Below, one piece after another: positions 11,163 to 22,105 of a stretch of DNA of 64,000 bases (position 1 is its first letter; every line of letters starts with the position of its first letter). A program made the position numbers and the translations under genes. The DNA comes from Orobanche coerulescens. Taxonomy: Eukaryota; Streptophyta; Magnoliopsida; Lamiales; Orobanchaceae. The notes under the pieces are model-generated. The model was given only the letters and a program-made list of their open reading frames with translations, was not told the origin of the DNA and made no database searches. The DNA is taken from positions 3,211,501 to 3,275,500 of the forward strand of contig CM065819.1 in the NCBI GenBank assembly GCA_033398695.1, given 5' to 3'.

Positions 11163-12527
11163 TATTGGCCACTAAGTATACAAAATACAGCTTGGAAAGT
11201 GTTTAAATGACAAGCTGTACGATTTTCAAATAGAAGTGCGTAGCGGAAGTCTTGGAACAGTGCGTTGATGTAAATACAGCAACTAGGCTTTATCTCCTGT
11301 TTGCTTGATGCATACAGGGTTTTGCAGTGTATACTTATATAAATCACAGTTTATGAAAACAGTAACGGCAGAAGGTAAATAACACAGTATTTAAAGTGGT
11401 TCGAGGTAAACCCCTCTACGTCCACTAGTCCTCCACACAGGAGGAAAAATGTTTATTATAAATACTGCGTACACAACTATCTATTTATAATCAAACCTAT
11501 CCTTGTATCGTTCACACAGATTGATACAAAGACTGTCGCTTTCAACCGTTCACACAGATTGGTTAAAGCTTCCTCTTGACTTGCTTCTTCACACACAGTT
11601 CAGAAGCTTCGTCTCTTCAATGCAGATCCGTCACACACAGTTCAGGAAAAGCAATGCTTTCTTCAGTCCACAAGGGGCTGATGGTTTTATTCAAATGTAA
11701 GAACAAGGGTTGAACAACAGCTTGACTTTCTTGAGCTTGAGCTTGATGATGTGTTGTTCAAGGTTGAGCACTTGTATATTTCTTCTCTCAAGTAAGGCAG
11801 TATGCTTGAAGAAATATGATTGCTCTTGATATACTATTCTTGTGATGTTCACGAGTATATCTCAGTATATCTCAGTTTGCTCAGTTTTCAGATCCTGATC
11901 TTATGAGTATTCGTGTATATCGTTGTCGTCCGTTCGTGTGTATCTGATCTTCAAACTGCGGGGTAAAAATAGCCTTTGGAAATAGATCCGTTGGGAATAG
12001 ATTCGTTGAGCAGAGATTCTGTTCCAATGAGTTGACTGACTTGTAAAATACAAGATCCGGATTTTGCTCCTTGTCTGAAGATCTCTGTCGGCTTCGTATT
12101 TAAATACTTTATCCTTTCAGTATTTAAATACTTTTTTTCAAACGAGGCTTGACTTTAGCGTATAAAGTAGATTCCGTTCCAACGGTCTTCAGTCGTGTTG
12201 GATAAGTGTTTGAATATCTTACACTTTACAGTTGGATCGTTGTATCCAATATGATGATTGACTAACGATGTATGGAATGATGTTGTATTAATGATTCATG
12301 ATAGCTTCCATACTTGGTATCATACCAGCTGATGAGCTTCATGCTGTATGATGGCACCTTGTTCTTTTGCTGTATGATGAGGCAACGCATGATGAAGGAT
12401 AAATTGTACAGCGATATGAACAGCTTCGTAACAGCTACTTGCTGAAAGATAACTTGCTGTTTGGAACTACTTGCTGTTTGAAGCTTGTTTATTGGTAATT
12501 ATCAAAACAACATTGTTTTTCCCAATA
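11163..12527 (-). repeat. C2 LTR, left copy
   Basis: Plus-strand left end reads TATTGGCCACTAAG, a mutated form of TGTTGGCCACTAAG seen in the sister LTRs; right end CCCAATA. It includes a cluster of small hairpins with CACACA loops (11429-11680). It shows no coding content. Confidence 0.9.
11429..11680. repeat. Cluster of hairpins with a shared CACACA loop in the C2 LTR
   Basis: Successive inverted repeats enclose the same loop core: TCCTCC/GGAGGA (11429-11445), TTGTATC/GATACAA (11503-11529), AACC/GGTT (11544-11564) and GCTTCT/AGAAGC (11583-11607). A CAGTCC/GGGCTG type unit near 11664 is damaged in this copy. The loops are ACACA, GTTCACACAGATT (twice) and TCACACACAGTTC. Corresponding blocks are at about 15248-15500, 19092-19345, 20591-20850 and 31784-32040. 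Confidence 0.7.
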
Positions 12528-13494
12528 ATTTCCTCCTTTTTGATAATGCCAAAACCTGATGATGCCAAAACTTCTTTAAAAACATCTTTGATTTGAGAGG
12601 CTTTCTTCTTGATATTCTGTCGAATGATCAATTATCCTTCTGCTATATGTTCGGCATTTGTCATCTTGTTGTATGATTGGCAACGCAAGATACAGGAAGT
12701 TTAACCAACTGTACGATCATCTTCGGGACAGCTACTTGCTATATGATGACTTATACGAAGTCTTGCTGTATGTTGGCAATTATCAAAACTTCGATACAAG
12801 ATCTGTTTATCCCACCAATTTCTCCCTTTTTGATAATATCAAAGACCTCTTTATGTTAAAACAATTTCCCTCTTTTTCGATAACATTTTGAGCAGACTTC
12901 TTGATCTTCTGTCGAAATGATCTGATCTTTAGCACATAGGAAAGAAATGTGAACTGCTCGCAGGCAAGTTCTAAAATGATAGCATCTAACAGGGAAGTGT
13001 ATTACAACTTAAACTTACGATTGGCGCGCAAGCACAATCTTACAGTGAAGTCTAGTGATAAATACAACTTAACCTATGAACCGTTTGCAGACAAGTTCTT
13101 ATAGCTTGTATACTAAAACTTGTTTGATTGCAGCAATAAAAATTGAATTGAGTTTAAATTCGCGTCGTTTGAGATAGTGAAGTCCTGATGTCATGCAAAG
13201 CGTTTAAAAAATGTTTGAATATTAAAACATGGCATGTGGACTTAAAACTGATTGCAGTACACAATAGAATAAAACTATCAAACCAATTAATGTCATGTAG
13301 TATAAGTACTATATTCGCGAATAATACAAAGTTCCCCCTTAAAAGGTGCAAACAGGATTCAATTCTTACATTAATGTTCGGATTAACACTGTTTTCATGC
13401 CTTCTTTGTCCTACAGTGCTGTCTTGACTGTTCTGAGTGTACAGTTAATTAATGGTAGATACTGTATGCTTGGGTCTTACAACGTTCCCCCTCA
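12528..13494 (-). other. C2 first interior, non-coding 3' part
   Basis: No gene. On the minus strand this is the 3' untranslated region: a polypurine tract next to the LTR end and extra purine tracts (read on plus as GTTCCCCCTTAAAAGG near 13331 and GTTCCCCCTCAATTAA near 13484), as in C3. The part homologous to C3's post-pol gene is missing. Confidence 0.7.
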
Positions 13495-14869
13495 ATTAAT
13501 GAGTAAAAGCGTAAAAACTTACAGGGAGTCTGGCTGTAGCATTCCCAATTCTTGTCGAAGCATAGAAATCAAGTAACTTTGGGTCCTGGTGTGATAGTGC
13601 CTTTCGGTACCCAAATTTTCCGGACAATAATTGGTTTGCTATAGGTTACTTTTGGTCTGTTCTTGCGATGTCTACGTGGGGAAAGCACGTAGCCGCAGTA
13701 ATCATGATTATTATGCATGTAAAATTGAGAGTTATAGTTATTATTCCAGTACGATTGTCGGCTAGGAGGTGGAGCCATTTTTCTAGGCCTTACAATTTCC
13801 CTTATGGGTCTCCAGTGAGATTCCCAAAGCTGTTGTTGATACTGTGCTGCGACCTGTTTTCTTGATGGATAACGGGGCTCCTGTATCCAGTACCTAGGTG
13901 CACTGTACTATTGAAAGTACTGTTGTGCGGGCCTTTGATATCTGGATACAGCCTTCTTTCTGAACGGCTGCTGGCGCTTTTGATATGCTCGGGGAGCATG
14001 CTGTTGATTACGCCTTACAGTTCTGAATGGCTGAGGATTCCGCTGTCTGGAATATGACTATGGTGGCGGAATAGCAACTTTTGCTGTTTGCGGTGCAATA
14101 GGTGCCTTCACAGGACTCGGGATTTTTTCCAGTACAGGAATGGGTTCCTGACTCCTGACGAATACCGTACTAGATTTTCCTTTGTTGGAGAACGAGTTGT
14201 ACCCTAAGCCACGTTTATCATGAGCATGTTGCCTAGTGCTTAGGATTTCTCGAAATAATTCAAGATTGTCTCTAATTCTCCTTCACGTTTCTCGAGAGAT
14301 TTACTTTGGCTTCGAGTAGAGCCAAATCATTTGTCTTGCTTTCAAGATGAGACTTAGTCTAGTTTAGATCGTGAGCAAGTTGATGATTGCTCTCCATGAG
14401 TTTTTCTAAATTGAATTTGTTGTTTTTGCAATCGATTGACATATTTTCATAATTATCCTTCAGCAAGTCGTTTTCTTCCTTCAGCTCTAGGTTAGAAATT
14501 TGGAGCGGTATGTTTTCTCTTTTTAATGTCTCATGGCCTTTTGAATGTTATTAAATTCATTCAACATATTTTCAAAGGTATGAGATGTATTTACAGGAAT
14601 AGTTGAGGTAGATCTTACCTCATCATCATCGCCGTCTTCATTTTCCTCATTAACTTTGGTCATAGAGCACATGTAGGCTCTCTATCTTCTAGCTCATCAT
14701 CAGACGAGTCACTGTCAGTGACCACCTGAAGACACTCAGTCTTTGTTGATGCGGGTGAAGCTTATGATTCTCCAATGAAGGCCTTGAGTTTGTTCTTCAC
14801 CCTGTTTCTCCAGTCATCAAACTCGTTAATAGGAAACATAGGTACTTTGTTTATTAATGAGGTATCCAT
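13495..14869 (-). pseudogene. C2 first interior: shortened gag fused to the end of pol (broken)
   Basis: The frame starts at 14869 with the same opening as C3 gag (MDTSLINKVPMF type), skips the middle of Gag including the zinc knuckle, and rejoins at the KLKAFIGES region, followed by the coiled-coil and the Arg/Gln/Pro-rich C-terminal part. Immediately after the Gag stop the DNA encodes the final pol codons (MLRQELGMLQPDSL type, near 13530-13565). Several frameshifts and stops break it; open stretches remain at 13569-13778 and 13802-13999. Confidence 0.75.
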
Positions 14870-14981
14870 ATGTGAGGAAATAGGAAAGATAAATTGTTTT
14901 CGAAGGAAATAAGTGATTTAGGATCTAATTCAGTTAAAAATACGACTGATTCTTTTTAGAATCAACCGCTCCGATACCACT

Positions 14982-16345
14982 TGTTGGCCACTAAGTATAC
15001 AAAATACATCTTGGAAAGTGTTTAAGCGACAAGCTGTACGATTTTCAAATAGGAGTGCGTAGCGGAAGTCTTGGAACAGTGAGTTGATGTAAATACAGCA
15101 ACTAGTCTTTATCTCTTGTTTGCTTGGTGCATACAGGGTTTTGCAGTGTATACTTATATAAATCACAGTTTATGAAAACAGTAATGGCAGAAGGTAAATA
15201 ACACAGTATTTAAAGTGGTTCGAGGTAAACCTCTCTACGTCCACTGGTCCTCCACACAGGAGTAAAAATATTTATTATAAATACTGCGTACACAACTATG
15301 TATTTATAATCAAACCTATCCTTGTATCGTTCACACAGATTGATACAAAGACTGTCGCTTTCAACCGTTCACACAGATTGGTTAAAGCTTCCTCTTGACT
15401 TGCTTCTTCACACACAGTTCAGAAGCTTCGTCTCTTCAATGCAGATCCGTCACACACAGTTCAGGAAAAGCAAGGCTTTATTCAGTCCACACAAGGTTGG
15501 TGGTTTTCTTCAAATGTAAGAACAAGGGTTGAACAACATCTTGACTTTGTTGAGCTTGAGCTTGATGATGTGTTGTTCAAGGTTGAGCACTTGTATATTT
15601 CTTCTCTCAAGTAAGGCACTATGCTTGAAGAAATATGATTGCTCTTGATATACTGTTCTTGTGATGTTCACGAGTGTATCTCAGTATATTTTAGTTTGCT
15701 CAGTTTTCAGATCCTGACCTTATGAATATTCGTGTATATCGTTGTCATCCATTCGTGTGTATCTGATCTTCAAACTACGGGGTATAAATAGCCTTTGGAA
15801 ATAGATCCGTTGGGAATAGATTCGTTGAGCAGAGATTCTGTTCCAATGAGTTGACTGACTTGTAAAATACAAGATCCGGATTTTGCTCCTTGTCTGAAGA
15901 TCTCTGTCGGCTTAGTATTTAAATACTTTATCCTTTCAGTATTTAAATACTTCTTTCAAACGGGGCTTGACTTTAGCGTATAAAGTAGATTACGTTCCAA
16001 CGGTCTTCAGTACGGTTGGATAAGGGTTTGAATATCTTACACTTTACAGCTGGATCGTTGTATCCAATATATTGATTGACTAACACTGTATGGAATGATG
16101 CTGTATGAATGATTCAGGATGGCTTCCATACTTGGTATCAGACCGGCTGCTGAGCTTCATGCTGTATGATGGCACTTTGTTCTTTTGCTGTATGATGAGG
16201 CAACGCATGATGAAGGATAAATTGTACAGCGATATGTACAGCTTCGTAACAGCTACTTGCTGTATGATAACTTGCTGTTTGGAATTACTTGTTGTATGAA
16301 GCTTGTTGTTTGGTAATTATCAAAACAACATTGTTTTTCCCAATA
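14982..16345 (-). repeat. C2 LTR, middle copy (shared by both units)
   Basis: Starts TGTTGGCCACTAAG, ends CCCAATA. It is preceded on its left by the primer-binding site (read on plus as GCTCCGATACCA, 14968-14979), so it serves as the 5' LTR of the left unit and the 3' LTR of the right unit. Confidence 0.9.
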
Positions 16346-17344
16346 ATTTCAACCTTTTTGATAATGCCAAAACCTGATGATGCCAAAACCTTGATGCAAA
16401 AACTTCTTTAAAAAAATCTTTGATTTGAGAGGCTTTCTTCTTGATATTTTGTCGAATGATCAATTATCCTTCTGTTGTATGTTCGGCATTTGTCATCTTG
16501 CTGTATGATTGGCAACGCAAGATACAGGAAGTTTATCTAACTGTACGATCATCTTCGGGACATCTACTTGCTATAATGACTTATACGAAGTCTTGCTGTA
16601 TGTTGGCAATTATCAAAACTTCGAACTAAATTTGTTTATCCCACCAATTTCCTCCTTCTTGATAATGTCAAGACCTATTTATGTTAAAACAATTTCCCTC
16701 TTTGTCGATAACATTTTGAGCAGACTTCTTGATCTTCTGTCTAAATGATCTGATCTTCAGCACTTAGGAAAGAAATGTGAACTGCTCGCAGGCAAGTTCT
16801 AAAATGATAGCATCTAATAGGGAAGTGTATTACAACTTAAACTTATGATTGGCGCGCAGGCACAATCTTACAGTGAAGTCTAGTGATAAATTCAACTTAA
16901 CCTATGAACTGTTTGCAGACAAGTTCTTACAGCTTGTATACTAAAACTTGTTTGATTGCAGCAATAAAAATTGAATTGAGTTTAAATTCGCGTCGTTTGA
17001 GATAGTGAAGTCCAGATGTCATGCAAAGCGTTTAAAAAATGTTTGAATATTAAACAGGGCATGTGGACTTAAAACTTATTGCAGTACACAATAGAATAAA
17101 ACTATCAAACCAATTGATGTCCTGGAGTATAAGTATTGTATTCGCGAATAATACAACGTTCCCCCTTAAAAGGTACATACAGGATTCAATTCTTACATTA
17201 ATGTTCGGATTAACACTGTATTCATGCCTTCTTTGTCCTACAGTGCTGTCTTGACTGTTCTGAGTGTACAGTTAATTAATGGTAGATATTGTATTCTTGG
17301 GTCTTACAACGTTCCCCACTCAATTAATGAGTAAAGCATGAAAA
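16346..17344 (-). other. C2 second interior, non-coding 3' part
   Basis: A close copy of 12528-13494, with the same purine tracts (near 17157 and 17310 on plus). No gene seen. Confidence 0.7.
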
Positions 17345-18715
17345 CTTAGGGAGTCTGGCTGTAGCATTCCCAATTCTTGTCGAAGCATAAAAATCAAGTA
17401 ACTTTGGGTCCTGGTGTGATAGTGCCTTTCGGTACCCAAATTTGCCGGACAATAATTGGTTTGTTGTAGGTTACTTTTAGTCCGTTCTTGCAACGTCTAC
17501 GTGGGTCAAGAACGTAGCCGCAGTAATCATGATTATTATGCATGTAAAATCGAGAGTTATAGTTATTATTCCAGTACGATTGTCGTCTAGGAGGTGGAGC
17601 TATTTTTCTAGGCCTTACAGTTTCCCTTCTAGGTCTCCACTTGGATTCCCAAAGCTGTTGTTGATACTGCACTGCGACCTGTTTTCTTGATGGATAACGG
17701 GGCTCCTGTATCCATTACCTAGGTGCAATGTACTATTGAAAGTACTATTGTGCGAGCCTTTGATATCTGGATGCAGCCTTCTTTCTGAACGGCTGCTGGC
17801 GCTTTTGATATGCTCGGGGAGCATGCTGTTGATTACACCTTATAGGTCTGAATGGCTGAGGATTCCTCTGTCTAGAATATGATTGTGGTGGCAGAATAGC
17901 AGCCTTTGCTGTTTGGGGTGCAATAGGTGCTTTCGCAGGACTCGGGATTTCTTCCAGTACAGGAATGGGTTCCTCACTCCTGGCGAATACCGTACTAGAT
18001 TTTCCTTTGTTGGAGAACGAGTTGTACCCTAAGCCACGTTTATCATGAGCACGTTGCTCAGTGCTTGGATCTCTTCTATTCTATTAGAAGATTTCTCGAA
18101 AGAATTCAAGATTGTCTCTAATTCTCCTTCACGTTTCTCGAGAGATTTTACTTTGGCTTCGAGTAGAGCCAAATCATTTATCTTGCTTTCAAGATTAGAC
18201 TTAGTCTCATTTAGATCGTGAGCAAGTTGATGATTTCTCTCCATGAGTTTTTCTAAATTGACTTTGCTATTTTCGTAGTCGACTGACATATTTTCGTAAT
18301 TATCCTTCAGCAAGTCGTTTTCTTCCATCAGCTCTAGGTTAGAAATTTGGAGATGTATGTTTTCTCTTTTTAATGTCTCATGAGCCTTTTGAATGTTATT
18401 AAATTCATTCAACATATTTTCAAAGGTATGAGATGTATTTACAGGAATAGTTGAGGTAGATCTTACCTCATCATCATCGCCGTCTTCTTTTTCCTCGTTA
18501 ACTTTGGTCATAGAGCACATGTAGTCTTTATCTTCTATCTCATCATCATACGAGTCACTGTCAGTGACCACCTGAAGACACTCAGTCTTTGTTGATGCGG
18601 GTGAAGCTTTTGATTCTCCAATGAAGGCCTTGAGTTTGTTCTTCATCATGTTTCTCCAGTCATCAAACTCGTTAATAGGAAACATAGATACTTTGTTTAT
18701 TAATGAGGGATCCAT
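17345..18715 (-). pseudogene. C2 second interior: shortened gag, N-terminal 228 codons open
   Basis: Starts ATG at 18715 and is open to 18029. Residues 1-21 match the C3 Gag start; the frame then jumps to the KLKAFIGES region, so the RNA-binding knuckle and the central Gag domain are gone. The rest is acidic (DSDSYDDEIEDKDYMCSM) followed by a long coiled coil (about residues 95-215). A frameshift follows at about 18030; the Arg/Gln-rich tail continues in other frames to 17394, then the last pol codons. Whether this short Gag could still assemble is unknown. Confidence 0.8.
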
Positions 18716-18827
18716 ATGTGAGGAAATAGGAAAGATAAATTGTTTTCGAAGGAAATAAGTGATTTAGGATCTGATTCGGTTAAAAATACGACTGACTCTT
18801 TTTAGAATCAACCGCTCCGATACCACT

Positions 18828-20188
18828 TGTTGGCTACTAAGTATACAGAATACAGCTTGGAAAGTGTTTAAGAGACAATGTACGATTTTCAAATAGGAGT
18901 GTGTAGCGGAAGTCTTGGAACAGTGAGTTAATGTAAATATAGCAACTAGGCTTTATCTCCTGTTTGCTTGGTGCATACAGGGTTTTGCAGTGTATACTTA
19001 TATAAATCATAGTTTATGAAAACAGTAACGGCAGAAGGTAAATAACAAAGTTTTTAAAGTGGTTCGAGGTAAACCCCTCTACGTCCACTGGTCCTCCACA
19101 CAAGAGTAAAAATATTTATTATAAATACTTCGTACACAACTATGTATTTATAATCAAACTTATCCTTGTATCGTTCACACATATTGATACAAAGATTGTC
19201 GCTTTCAACCATTCACACAGATTGATTAAAGCTTCCTCTTGACTTGCTTCTTCACACACAGTTCAGAAGCTTCGTCTCTTCAATGCAGATCCGTCACACA
19301 CAGTTCAGGAAAAGCAAGGCTTTCTTCGGTCCACACAGGGCTGATGGTTTTCTTCAAATGTAAGAACAAGGGTTGAACAAAAGCTTGACTTTCTTGAGCT
19401 TGAGCTTGATAATGTATTGTTCGAGGTTGAGCACTTGTGTATTTCTTCTCTCAAGTAAGGCAGTATGCTTGAAGAAATATGATTGCTCTTGATATACGGT
19501 TCTTGTGATGTTCATGAGTGTATCTCAGTATATCTCAGTTTGCTCAGTTTCTAAATCTTGATCTTATGAGTATTCGTGTATATCTTTGTCGTCCGTTCGT
19601 GTGTATCTGATCTTCAAACTGCGGGGTATAAATAGCCTTTGGAAATAGATCCGTTGGGAATAGATTCATTGAGCAGAGATTCTGTTCCAATGAGTTGACT
19701 GACTTGTAAAATACAAGATATGGATTTTGCTCCTTGTCTGAAGATCTCTATCGGCTTAGTATTTAAATACTTTATCCTTTCAGTATTTAAATTTCTTTTC
19801 AAACGGGGCTTGACTTTAGCATATAAAGTAGATTCCGTTCCAACGGTCTTCAGTCCTGTTGGATAATTGTTTGAATATCTTACACTTTACAGTTGGATCG
19901 CTGTATCCAATATGTTGATTGACTAACGCTGTATGGAATGATGCTGTATGAATGATTCAGGATAGCTTCCATACTTGGTATCATACCGGCTGATGAGCTT
20001 CATGCTGTATGATGGCACTTTGTTCTTTTGTTGTATGATGAGGCAACGCAGGATGCAGGATAAATTGTACAGCGACATGAACAGATTCGTAATAGCTACT
20101 TGTTGTATGATAACTTGTTGTTTGGAACTACTTGCTGTATGAAGCTTGCTGTTTGGTAATTATCAAAACAACATTATTTTTCCCAACA
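18828..20188 (-). repeat. C2 LTR, right copy (5' LTR of the element)
   Basis: Plus-strand bounds are TGTTGGCTACTAAG and CCCAACA, followed by target-site copy GCATT at 20189. The primer-binding site lies just left (plus: GCTCCGATACCA, 18814-18825). Confidence 0.9.
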
Positions 20189-20193
20189 GCATT

Positions 20194-20357
20194 CATCTTC
20201 GAACTGTCATCTCCAAAGGGCCAAAGGTCAAGGTTCTGGAGAAAAAGCTCGCATTTATACTTTGACCCAAAAAGACGCAGATGAGAATCCCAGCATTATG
20301 TCAGGTATGCTTATGATCTGTAATGTGCCTGCTTTCGCTTTATTTGACACTGGTGCC
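20194..20357 (+). pseudogene. Element B gag end and protease start, between C2 and C3
   Basis: A 164-bp scrap of B left between two insertions. It encodes RIYTLTQKDADENPSIMSGM and then PAFALFDTGA, the start of the aspartic protease with the D-T-G catalytic triad. The next codons ([13 protein letters not shown]) continue at 32707 after C3. The last five bases, GTGCC, are the C3 target-site copy. Confidence 0.9.
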
Positions 20358-21517
20358 TGTTGGCCACTAAGTATACTGGATACAGTTTGGGAAATAGTTT
20401 AAACAACAAACTGTACTGATTTTAAATCTGAGTGCGTAGCGGAAGTCTTAGATACAGTAGGTCGCTGTGAATACAGCAACTAAATGTATAGTGTATACTT
20501 AATTAATCACAGTAATTAAAACAGTAAAAACTGAAGGTAAATAACACAGTAATTAAAGTGGTTCGAGGTAAACCCCTCTACGTCCACTGGTCCTCCACAC
20601 AGGAGTAAAAAGTTTATTATAATTACTACGTACACAACTACGTAATTATAACAACACACAATCAATATATCGTTCACACAGATTGATATAAAGATCTTAG
20701 CTTGAACCGTTCACACAGATTGGTTATGAGCTAATGTTTTGTCTTGCTTCTTCACACACGGTTCTGAAGCTTCGTCTTCTTCAATGCAAATCCTTCACAC
20801 ACAGTTCCGGAGAAGCACGGATTACTCAGTCCACACAGAGCTGATCTGGGTTTGTTCAAAGTATAGAACGGATGGTGAACAACAACTTTGACTTTAAGAG
20901 CTTTCAGCTGATGAAGTGTTGTTCAGGATGATGCGCACTGTATATCTCTTTTGATCTGAGTTGCAGTAAGCTTTGGAGATATGTTTTGCTCTGATAATAA
21001 TTTCGATAGCTTGGGTAACTGATCTTCAGCATCTTGATGTGATATATATATAGTCTCTGAAATATATATATCCGTTGAGATGTATCCGTTTGAGTGAGAT
21101 TCCGTTCCAACGGGATTATAACACGATCCGGATTTAGCGGGATTTGAAGATCTGAAGACTGACAGTATTTAAATACTTTATCCTTGAGTATTTAAATACT
21201 TCTTTATTCAACGGGACTTGACTTCTGAAAATTCCTTCTTTGTCCTCTTGCGAGCTGTATGGAAGATAACTGTTTTGGTGTTTCGATACAGTTTCCATAC
21301 TTGGTCTTTATAAGACTTCTTTGTTGTACTGAAGGATTCTACTATATGCTGATTTCGAGACAGGTCTTCGATACAGGATGATGCCTCAATACTTCGATAC
21401 AGTTTCCTTTACTGTATGCGGATTGGCATATATGTCAAAACCTCTTTATCAAATATCATTCGATACAGGGATTGAATATCCCGGCTGTTTCGATACAGGG
21501 TTCTTGTTTTCCCAACA
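20358..21517 (-). repeat. C3 LTR, left (3' LTR)
   Basis: Ends TGTTGGCCACTAAG and CCCAACA. It differs from the C2 LTR by many substitutions and is ~200 bp shorter but keeps the same block order, including the CACACA-loop hairpins (20591-20850). Confidence 0.92.
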
Positions 21518-22105
21518 ATTTCCCCTTTTTTGACAATTTGCCAAGACTTTCACTTTCTAGCTTTCAAATCTTCTTGATGATGCCAAAACCTTCTTCATGA
21601 AATAGTCTTCTTTGATGGCTTCTGGCAGATTTCTCGGTCTTTTGTCAAAAGGTCTGTCTTTCAGCAACTTAGTCTATCTAATGAAGCGCTTTCATGAGCG
21701 AGTTCGATCTGACTAAGGATTTTTACAACTTAAGCTTATGATTGGCGCGCAGGCACAATCTTACAATGTTTTCTAAGCTTACAACTGAAATCATGAACTG
21801 TTCGTAGACTAGTTCGTACAGCTTTATTTTCAATCAAGTTTTTATACTTGAGATTTTTATCAAACAAATTAAGTAATCATACATCAACACAGTAGATTAC
21901 GAGTTGTAATCTTTCAAGACAAACAACCACTTTTATTGATATTCAAAGTAAATTGAGTACATGGTTTGCTGTTTCGAAGAGAAATTACAAAACAAAAATA
22001 ATATACAAAGATTTTCAACTCCTATCTGTAGTCTGCATGCCTCCATGGCTTTCTCCCTGGATCATTCTCGGTACCACGCCACCAGTTCTGTAGGGAATCG
22101 TTGCC
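21518..22105 (-). other. C3 3' untranslated region
   Basis: The polypurine tract lies against the LTR (minus strand AAAAAAGGGGAAAT). The rest is AT-rich with no gene. A block with GATTGGCGCGCAGGCACAAT (near 21739) is also present in both C2 interiors. Confidence 0.7.

Larger units (their letters stand above)
11163..20188 (-). mobile_element. Element C2: gag-only Copia-type element, LTR-internal-LTR-internal-LTR tandem
   Basis: Three near-identical LTRs (11163-12527, 14982-16345, 18828-20188) flank two near-identical interiors of about 2.45 kb. The whole unit is bounded by GCATT on both sides (11158-11162 and 20189-20193), so it behaves as one insertion. Each interior carries only a shortened gag on the minus strand and the last codons of pol, so it is non-autonomous and presumably mobilised by C3-type elements. 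The tandem form is expected from unequal or ectopic LTR recombination. Confidence 0.9.
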
